Assembly (NCBI GenBank): GCA_030295235.1
Contig: AP026169.1
Span: 62,001-126,000 of the forward strand
DNA length: 64,000 bases
Direction: 5' to 3'
Source of the DNA: Fistulifera solaris
Taxonomy: Eukaryota; Bacillariophyta; Bacillariophyceae; Naviculales; Stauroneidaceae
A program made the translations under genes and the position numbers. Positions 56,807 through 64,000 of this stretch are shown here, one piece after another. A model generated the notes under the pieces. The model did no database searches. It saw only the letters and a program-made list of their open reading frames with translations, and had not been told where the DNA came from. The first letter of the stretch is position 1, and each line of letters opens with the position of its first letter.

Positions 56807-57537
56807 TCACGCCTCCCAATTCATGGAGTGATCGGTGGTACTCGTTGGACTCCACGTGCATCGTCGTTTGGCGGGTTGTTCGGTAACAACGGCATGCCAT
56901 GACTGCATTTTTTCCTGTTCCATACTACTGGTACGTTTCCCACTAGCAGTAGTAGTAGTAGTAGTTGTTGTTGTTGTTGTTGTTGTTGTTGTAGTAGTAG
57001 TTGTAGTTGGATTCTCGGGAGACCCTACCGCATCTTGAGGCCATTCGCATCTCCACGAATCATCATTCGATGCCGGTCCAATGGGCATTTTCCGTATCGT
57101 CCAATGAGGATCGTGCGCCGCATGCTGTTGCGCTACTTGAAGCGCCCCATCTCCGACAAAGACATACAGCGCAGTCGAAGAAGGATGTTCTTCTTGTTGC
57201 ACACGACGACGTGAATCACCGACCGTTTCGTTCCAACACAATGTGTAGGCATCGTACTGATTGTTAGGACTCGAATACGATCCCACCACCACCGCATCGA
57301 CTTTTCGTATCCAAAAAGTGCCCCGGCGACGGCAAAGCCGTACGTGATGGCGTGTGGCATGGGAACTGTCCGGACCGGTTGTTGTGTTTCTTCCGCTACG
57401 GCGTGTGCCGATTGGTAGGCGAGAATTTGGGCCGATTCTGGTGTCACCAAGAGACGGTGACAATCGATCGGATCGAATGGATGGGGACCGGAAAACCAAC
57501 ATTTTTGTACTAAATACAAAGAAATGATTCGCTGCAT
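56807..57537 (-). CDS. Unknown protein with poly-Thr tract
   Basis: About 243 aa from the ATG at 57537. One base added at T4 (57302-57305) joins ITYGFAVAGALFGYEK to VDAVVVGSYSSPNNQYDAYT. The N-terminus (MQRIISLYLVQKCWFSGPHP) is followed by FDPIDCHRLLVTPESAQILA. Later ALYVFVGDGALQVAQQHAAH and WTIRKMPIGPA look like a folded alpha/beta protein. Some 20 Thr residues coded by a GTT/AGT trinucleotide tract precede a basic C-terminus. No domain recognised. A small enzyme or binding protein is possible. It ends 71 bp from the convergent ISWI stop. Confidence 0.55.
56947..57005. repeat. (AGT)n(TTG)n(TAG)n compound microsatellite
   Basis: About twenty trinucleotide units in three blocks, coding poly-Thr in the minus-strand gene. 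Confidence 0.85.
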
Positions 57538-58107
57538 TGTTGCATACGAGAGAGATAGAGAGAGAGAGAAACGGAGAGTTGTTAGAGGATATTTGTGTAT
57601 CTATCTGTCTGATGAAGCGAAAATTCTCTGTGGTGAATTCGGTCGCATCAAGATCTATGATAGTCTTTGTCTGATGGGAAGGAACGAAGACAATCAATCA
57701 CTAATGTGTATGACTAAATGAATGAATGAACGAATGAATGCTGCAATATGAAAAGGAGAAGAAAGTTGTCCGTCCTGTAGACTATGTAATAAAGCCTTCT
57801 ATTTGAATGCAACTTAACTTGTTTGCCTACCAGCTACCGTACCAGTACCAGGTACTGCCTACCAGTATCTGGGGCAATTTCCATTCACGACGTACCGGTA
57901 CTCCAAAGTAAGTTTAGGACTATAGCATATCATGTAGGAGGCAGATAGAAAGTCCACGTCCGGCCGCTACCCGTTCATCGCCTTTTGTCACCACGCAAAT
58001 AATAATAGTTTCAGGTTTCGTTCGGCCTTTTTCTTTTACACTTTTTTCTCAACGACAATTTGTTTTTTGTCAAGAGGTATCCATTGCAAAACAAACAAAC
58101 AATTATC
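57538..58107. other. Divergent promoter region, 570 bp
   Basis: Contains an AGAGAGA tract (57548-57570), GAATGAAT repeats at 57716-57738 and a TACCGTACCAGTACCAGGTA patch (57836-57856). No gene. Confidence 0.45.
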
Positions 58108-59338
58108 ATGCCCAAAGTAGGAAGAAGAAGGAAAAAGAATCGAACGCACGTCGTAGAAAATGAAGCTCCGCAATCCGCCTTGACGGCCAAGAAGGAGGAA
58201 CTCAAAGTACCCAAATCACTCGTCATGCGTCGAGGGAAAACGGCACCCGAAGTAGGAGAGCTGGTTACCGATTTGCGGCATCTCATGTTGCCGTACACCG
58301 CATTGCATTTTCAGGAAGATCCGAAAAATCGTAAATTGACGTTATCGCAATACGCGACGAATCTCGCGCTGCCCATGGGCATTACTCACATGATGTCCTT
58401 CTCGCAGAACGACGAACGTCTCAATATGCGATTGGCACGAACTCCCGAAGGACCGACTCTGTCTTTTCGTATTCACCAATTCAGTCTCACCAAACACATC
58501 AAGAAATTGCAAAAACGACCCGTCGCGTACACGGCATCGTTGAGTTCCAATCCACCCATTGTCGTGACCAACAATTTCGGGGATGCTGCGGCTCCTCCCT
58601 CACGTCAAACTTATGCGCATTACCTTTCAAAACATGTTCCCCGCCACGAATGTGTCGACGGTGCGTTTGAGTGAATGTCGTCGTGTGGTATTGTTTCATT
58701 TATTGGAAGCCCAAGAAGTGGGTGTCGTCGATGGGGAAACCCGATCGGTGGTCCAAATGCGTCATTACGCGATCCGCGCGACGCCCGTCGGTGTGAATCG
58801 TCGCATTCGACGCATCGTAAAAGATAAATTGCCCAATTTGAGCAAATGTCAAGACATTGCGGATTATTTAGGTGCCGGTGCTATTTCCGATGGGGCCAGT
58901 GATTCCGAGCCGGAAGAAGATTTAGTAGTGCAATTGCCCGACAAGTACGTTGGCAAAGGAAATACCAAGGCACAAAAGTCGGCTTTAAAGTTGGTCGAAA
59001 TTGGTCCGCGGTTATCGATGGAACTGGTCAAAGTGGAAAAAGGATTGGGCGCGGGTGATGTGTTGTATCATGCGCACGTTCAGAAATCGCCCGAGGAGGC
59101 CGCGGCACTCAAGGCTCGCAAAGAGCGAGAAGCGGAGTTGAAAATGCAACGAAAGGCACTTCAACAAGCCAATGTAGAACGCAAACGCAAAGCGGCGGAA
59201 GAGAAGAAGGAAGCCAAGAAACAGCGCAAGGCGGAACGTGAAAAAGCTACCTTGGAAGCTTTGCGACAGGGAAGGGCTGTTCCGGAACATGATGATGACG
59301 ACGACGACGAAGAGGAGGAAGAAGAGGATAACCACTAG
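58108..59338 (+). CDS. Brix-domain ribosome biogenesis protein, SSF1/Peter Pan family
   Basis: About 409 aa from MPKVGRRRKKNR. One C removed from C3 (58597-58599) gives DAAAPPHVKLMRITFQNMFP, a family hallmark. Brix-type motifs: VPKSLVMRRGKTAPEVGELV and DLRHLMLPYTALHFQE at the start, LSFRIHQFSLTKHI in the middle, RRVVLFHLLEAQEVGVVDGE and IRATPVGVNRRIRRIV after. The C-terminal third is a Lys/Glu/Arg helix ending in a poly-Asp/Glu tract (DDDDDDEEEEEE). Known: SSF1/PPAN acts in the nucleolus in 27S pre-rRNA processing and 60S subunit assembly. Another single-copy essential gene with a homopolymer break. Confidence 0.9.
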
Positions 59339-59473
59339 TTTGCTATTTGAAAAATTGTAGGATTGCGTGCGTATTGTTCCTATTTCCACAACTGCGTTTG
59401 CATGCAATAGATGGTTAGTACACTTTTGTAAAGAAGTTATCTTAATGTTAAAGTTCCTTCGTAATTGTTAGGT

Positions 59474-59562
59474 GCTCCTATAGCTCAGTTGGCAGAGCGT
59501 ACGTCTCATAATCCGAACCATCAGCAAGCGTAAGGCCGGCAGTTCGATCCTGTCTGGGAGCA
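59474..59562 (+). tRNA. trnM-CAU: tRNA-Met (CAT), elongator type, with 16-nt intron
   Basis: Acceptor stem GCTCCTA pairs with TGGGAGC, followed by discriminator A. D arm is GCTC-AGTTGGCA-GAGC. Anticodon stem TACGT pairs with GCGTA (one G-T pair), and the loop is CT-CAT-A, then an intron at 59511-59526, then A. T arm is GGCAG-TTCGATC-CTGTC. Spliced length is 73 nt. The intron sits one base 3' of the anticodon, the canonical place for nuclear tRNA introns. Internal A box (TAGCTCAGTTGG) and B box (AGTTCGATCC) are intact. The stem composition does not match the initiator type. Confidence 0.93.
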
Positions 59563-59564
59563 AC

Positions 59565-59570
59565 TTTTTT
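59565..59570 (+). terminator. RNA polymerase III terminator
   Basis: Run of six T starting 3 bases after the tRNA discriminator base, with a second T run right after. Confidence 0.8.
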
Positions 59571-59985
59571 ATTTTTGACGGCATTTCTGAAGATTATTAT
59601 TAGATCGTGTTGATTATTCTTCGCATGGTTTAGATTACCGTGCCTCCTTGAAACTGTTTTGTGGATTGGCTGGCTGTTGTTGGGAGGTGCACGCATGTTC
59701 ATGTTTGTTTTCTTTTGTTTTCTGATTTGGGCAAACTACAAAGTATTGCTTTACGCCTTAACCGGTACTTGTACAACGTACAACTAACGACACTTCCCTC
59801 TACAGCCTGTACATCGCTCGCTCGAGCGTCCGATCGTTATTGCGTGGTAGTCGACCTGCTACTGTACAAATCCGCATCCCTCTTCCACACCACAAACGAA
59901 AAAGACACGCGTATCGGCATCCTGACATTGCTACATTAAATAATACATCAAACAAGTACAACACAACAACAGTCCGCAACCAAGA

Positions 59986-61316
59986 ATGGTTTCGTATCGA
60001 TTTCTAGCATTTTTAACGGCGAGTCTGCTAGCCAGCCCCGGCGCTGCCTTTGTTCCTTCTGTGCAACGCTCTTCGTCGGCTTCCTCATTATTAGGAGCCG
60101 TCGCCAAGAAGGATTCGTATGCGGTGACACTTCTTCCCGGTGACGGCATCGGTCCCGAAATTACGGCCGCCACCAAGCAAGTCCTGCAAGCACTCGCGAC
60201 GCGCTGCAACTTTCGTATTGAATGGAAGGAAGCCTTGATTGGCGGAGCCGCCATTGATGCGAAAAATGATCCCTTTCCACAAGAATCGTTAGAACAGTGC
60301 TTGGCTTCGGATTCGGTCTTATTGGCTTGTATTGGTGGCTACAAATGGGACAAGAATCCTCGGGAATTGCGTCCCGAAACCGGTCTATTGAAAATGCGCA
60401 AAGAAATGGGTCTCTTTGCCAATTTGCGCCCGGCCAAAGTGTTGCCGCAATTGATTGACGCTTCGACTCTCAAAAGAGAAGTCGTTGAAGGTGTCGATGT
60501 CATGGTGGTACGAGAATTGACGGGAGATGTGTATTTTGGTACCCCGAAAGGTATCGATATGGTCAATGGTACGTGCGCAAAAAAGGAATTGTAGGCGTGT
60601 GTGGGTTTTGCATATTATGATTGATAATTGCTAAACGAATTCGCTTCACTTTCTTTGTTTCGACAGGACAACGGGTCGGCTACAACAACATGATCTATTC
60701 CGAATCCGAAATTGATCGCATTGCTCGTGTCGCGGGAGATGTCGCCAGCAAACGGGGCGGGAAGCTCTGCAGTGTCGACAAGGCCAATGTCTTGGATGTC
60801 AGTCAGTTGTGGCGGGATGTGGTGACCGATGTCATTACGAAAGATTTTCCCGAAGTCGAATTGAGTCACATGTACGTAGACAACGCCGCCATGCAATTGA
60901 TTCGCTGGCCCAAACAGTTTGATACCATTGTGTGTGGTAATATTTTTGGGGATATCTTGTCGGACGAAGCTTCCATGTTGGTCGGTAGTTTGGGCATGTT
61001 GCCGTCGGCGTCGATTGGTGAGTCGGGACCGGGAGTCTTTGAACCCTGTCACGGATCGGCACCCGATATTGCGGGTCAAGACAAGGCCAACCCGTTGGCT
61101 ATGATCTTGTCGGCGGCCATGATGTTGCAATACGATTTGGATCGTCCGGAGGAAGCAGCCTTGCTCGAAAAGGCCGTCGAAGCCGCTTTGGATGCCGGAG
61201 TTCGTACTCCTGATTTGAAACAAGACAACGATGGTTGTAAGTTAGTGGGATGTGCCGAAATGGGCCAGGTGGTGGCGAAACTGGTGGCGGAAATTGAAGT
61301 TGACATTAAGGTTTAA
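59986..61316 (+). CDS. leuB: 3-isopropylmalate dehydrogenase, plastid targeted
   Basis: Exons 59986-60568 and 60667-61316 over a 98-bp intron (GTACGT...CGACAG) give 410 aa with no frame break. The N-terminus is a signal peptide ending in the AAFVP plastid motif ([13 protein letters not shown]). Enzyme features: [11 protein letters not shown], the Arg cluster ([26 protein letters not shown]), [34 protein letters not shown] with the catalytic Asp, and [20 protein letters not shown] with the NAD-binding loop (Asp then Ile, typical of NAD use). Known: it catalyses the NAD-dependent oxidative decarboxylation of 3-isopropylmalate in leucine synthesis. Plastid location is inferred from the presequence. 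Confidence 0.96.
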
Positions 61317-61646
61317 GGGTAGCTGTCTGTCATTCGTAGGATTGATTAGTTTTTGACCAACTACGTAGTAATGATGATTCATTCGTGTTTCCTTTCTCAG
61401 TCCCGACCGTTGGGTTTGTACTTTAGGACCGATATTGTTTTGGGGGTGAAAATAAAGACGAACGAACAATCAAGGAAAGAGAATGGTCGCCGTCTTTTTG
61501 TGAGAATAGAAGGACTGCGTTGGGAAAGAGGATGTCAAAAATTTTGTAATAACAACATCATGTCTCCTAGAATAGATCGACTATTACAATTCAGATTCTA
61601 GAGAGAGCGCAAGGAGGAGAAGAGAAAGCAACCTCTTAATTCTCGC
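61317..61646. other. Intergenic, 330 bp
   Basis: Spacer between two + strand genes. A CTACGTAG palindrome lies at 61360-61367. No element recognised. Confidence 0.4.
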
Positions 61647-64000
61647 ATGGCAGGACCGGGCACGAAACGCCCACGGGGCGAAAGTAGTGCGTTTGCCCGT
61701 CGTCTTCTTTCGGTAGTGGGCTTCGATTCCTTGCTTCGTCAGGATCAGCTTTCCAGGCTATCGGAAAAGTTCCAGTCGCCCGACACAACAATACTGGATT
61801 CGTCTTGGGATCATTCGTTCGAGACACGTCGATCGGCTTCTCGAACAAGAAGACATCAACATCAAAATCAACAACAACAACGCACTACTTTACAAATGGA
61901 TGATAATGTCATTATACCCAAAATTCAGAGACGTCCTATGCGATTCTTTCCGAATACTACGCCGGCATTGAGTAGGCACCAAGGAGAGCATCTGTTGATT
62001 CATGCAACACGGAAAGGTGGCCCGACGATATCCAGCAAAAATGCTTCGAAGAACGATGAATTGAGTGATACTCTGGATCTTGTGCATTTACTTCCACACA
62101 AAAAAGAATCAATCCTGCACCAAATTAATGATGCTCATTCCGATTTTACTGGAGCACCCACCGAAATCATCCACAATAAGAACAATATTTTCCGTGATCT
62201 CATTCAGCCAACGAGTCTCCCTGACGATACCAAAATGGGAGTTTCCGCGCATTCGGCTTCCACAATACCTGCCACGAAAGCCATTTTTCGTCCCCGCTCC
62301 GACGGCGTGCTTTTACCCTCTTGGCAACGAAAGGAACTACTTACGTCATCGAGTTCATCGATACAGAAAAAATGTAGCACCGAGACACCCGATCCCGTCT
62401 TTTGTTCCCATCCCGAATCATCACCATCGACAAAGGGAGGTTCGTTTGGGTCCGATTATGTTTCGACGGTTGCGTATCAGCAGAGTAAGGAGGACGAGTC
62501 GGCTAGTAATCATTCCGTACTGACTGTGAACCGAAATGGGTCCGACGATGCTGTTGTAGTGAATTCCCTTGACAAGACAAAGAGAAATCTGACCGGAGAA
62601 AGTGTTTTGGTGCCTATCAACGGCGCACGGGCAGGCTGGAAATGGCCATCGACTCGAGCGGATGATGACCGTGTTGAAGAGTTACCGAAAAAGGAGATAT
62701 CGAGTGTATCATCATCGTATGACGGTCGGAGTCCATCGCTTATGATTCATAATAAACAGATGTATAATAGTAACAATCTCCAAGCGACAAAAAAGAAGGC
62801 GGCAATAAGGACATGGAATGTGGATCGTGGCAGTGATATTCCGACTACGAACACGCTGTCATCTTTTTGAAGAAAGACTCTTCAGAAATACCCTTAGGGG
62901 TCAAAAGTGTGCGAGCCAAGTTTGAAAATTGGACTAAAGCATTGCAGCATGAGATTGAAAACGACGATGGAGGTAGTGTCAAAAGCTTGAGAGAATTGTT
63001 CGAGAAGGGTATTGGTGCTCAGGAAGAAGACGATGACGACGACGACGATAGTGGAAGTGTTCGAAGTCTCAAAGAGAAATTTGAAAAGCCTCTCGGTCAG
63101 AGAGAAGTCAAAAGCGACGTGAAGAAGTTGGCTGCAATGTTTGAATCGAAACAGAAAAGCCGTGTGAATAAACGATTTGATTGTGAAAACGGTGCCGTCA
63201 AAAGGCGTATTCCAAGTTTGAAGAGCTGCACGCGAAAGCGAAGCGGGCCACGGCCCGGTCTTTCGAGAAAACAATGAAAACGTGCACGGAACAGTCTGTA
63301 GAAAACAACACTGATTTTGAGGATTGCCATCCGAAAGCGGAAATGAACGATCTTGAGGTGGAGATGCGTATTTGCCTCGTGTGTCGGTGGCAGATCGAGT
63401 CAAGGCATTTAGCAATTCAAATAGTGGAAAAGCCGTCATAAGTCGCGTTCCGGTAAACCGATTTGCTGCGACAAATTCATGCAATATAGAGAAGCCGAGA
63501 ACTACGCAGCAGGAACACAATAACCGCACTATTCACGAAAGGTTGGACCGCCAGCCACCGGCGGTGGATGATTCGAAAATTTTACACATATTGACAGATG
63601 TCCAATCCGGAGAGCACACTTTATTGATTCCGAAGGATAGCTTCGGTAAAACAAGTAGTCCGCGATCTCAGGAGCTTCCAGCTACCAGTTTCCCTATGCA
63701 GCAATCAGTAGCTCAATCGCGATCTTTCTGTGCCAATAGGGGCACTGGCGACATTTACTCACAAACCTTGGGCGCTTACACCAGCCCGTTGAAATTGGAA
63801 CCTAGCTTCAATTCTGCAACCTCTCCTTTGAAATCTACAGTTTTGATAACTCAACACGAACGCTCAAAGGCGCCTGTTTCTCAACACATTATTGTAAACG
63901 ACGAAATGAATGGAAACGAGGGTTCCGGTGGTTCTCAATTCGCGGGAAATCCCGCCAAAGAAACACCTACCACCAAATCTGATGCCAAACCTACGAACCG
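61647..64000 (+). CDS. Large disordered protein, 3' end outside the window
   Basis: Starts MAGPGTKRPRGESSAFARRL and stays open to base 64000 after three one-base corrections: T5 (62864-62868), A2 (63214-63215) and one base near 63366. At least 780 residues. Low-complexity, Ser/Lys/Asp-rich, and without a known domain. From ~430 there are repeats of one short unit: SVKSLRELFEKG, SVRSLKEKFEKP, DVKKLAAMFESK, then RIPKFEELHAKAKR. This pattern resembles short helical or coiled-coil modules found in some cytoskeletal or membrane-linked proteins. The first 400 residues have two conserved-looking patches (LLSVVGFDSLLRQDQLSRLS, RPMRFFPNTTPALSRHQG). Function unknown. The unit repeat is the only handle. 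Confidence 0.6.

Larger units (their letters stand above)
59339..59985. other. Intergenic, 647 bp, holding a tRNA gene
   Basis: Apart from the tRNA-Met gene (59474-59562) and its T-run terminator, nothing is recognised. A palindromic CGCTCGCTCGAGCG patch lies at 59815-59828. Confidence 0.45.

Noticed and set aside
1-64000. CRISPR arrays, bacterial operons, transposase or integrase genes, viral genes
   Set aside because: None seen. Introns, a nuclear-type tRNA intron and plastid presequences show a eukaryotic nuclear region, and no ORF carries transposase, integrase or reverse transcriptase motifs.

Overview
This window looks like nuclear DNA from a diatom, or a close photosynthetic stramenopile relative. 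Three genes begin with a signal peptide followed by the Ala-Phe (ASAFAP-type) plastid entry motif: glutamate-1-semialdehyde aminomutase (AAFAP), isopropylmalate dehydrogenase (AAFVP) and a DUF1118-like thylakoid protein (SAFVV). Introns are few, GT-AG and short (61-165 bp). Genes are densely packed on both strands with low-complexity intergenic DNA. I cannot name the species. The sequence carries about 29 apparent one-base frame breaks, mostly in homopolymers and often inside essential single-copy genes. I read these as probable assembly errors and describe the genes as continuous loci with the break positions given.

Layout. 0-3.4 kb: a 5'-truncated unknown gene and an OTU deubiquitinase. 3.4-19.5 kb: an unusual run of predicted type II membrane, glycan-modifying proteins: an O-fucosyltransferase-like enzyme, a five-module Stf0-like sulfotransferase, a TBL/PC-esterase-type acyltransferase, a two-module sulfotransferase and a one-module sulfotransferase. 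19.9-27.5 kb: a His-rich membrane protein, a DUF1118 plastid protein, a LUC7-like splicing factor and a three-repeat Myb factor. 27.8-34.4 kb: two related small Cys-rich secreted proteins, peptidyl-tRNA hydrolase 2 and a plasmepsin V-like membrane aspartic protease. 34.5-39.2 kb: CDC73 and a HECT ubiquitin ligase, divergently arranged. 39.8-43.8 kb: GSA aminomutase and a possible LRR protein. 44.6-50.2 kb: two members of an uncharacterised family flanking eIF2B-epsilon and a small unknown protein. 51.5-59.3 kb: an HMG-box/ISWI remodeller, an unknown poly-Thr protein and a Brix-domain SSF1/Peter Pan protein. 59.5-64 kb: an intron-containing tRNA-Met, plastid isopropylmalate dehydrogenase and a disordered protein cut by the window end.

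How the genes may work together. The strongest functional grouping is 3.4-19.5 kb, which would suit building and then sulfating and acylating a secreted polysaccharide or glycoprotein in the Golgi. This is inference from fold families and shared topology. Elsewhere the genes are mostly independent housekeeping functions. A dispersed palindromic element (half-sites CATGACTG / CAGTCGTG) recurs 150-470 bp upstream of several start codons and is not explained by any feature I know.
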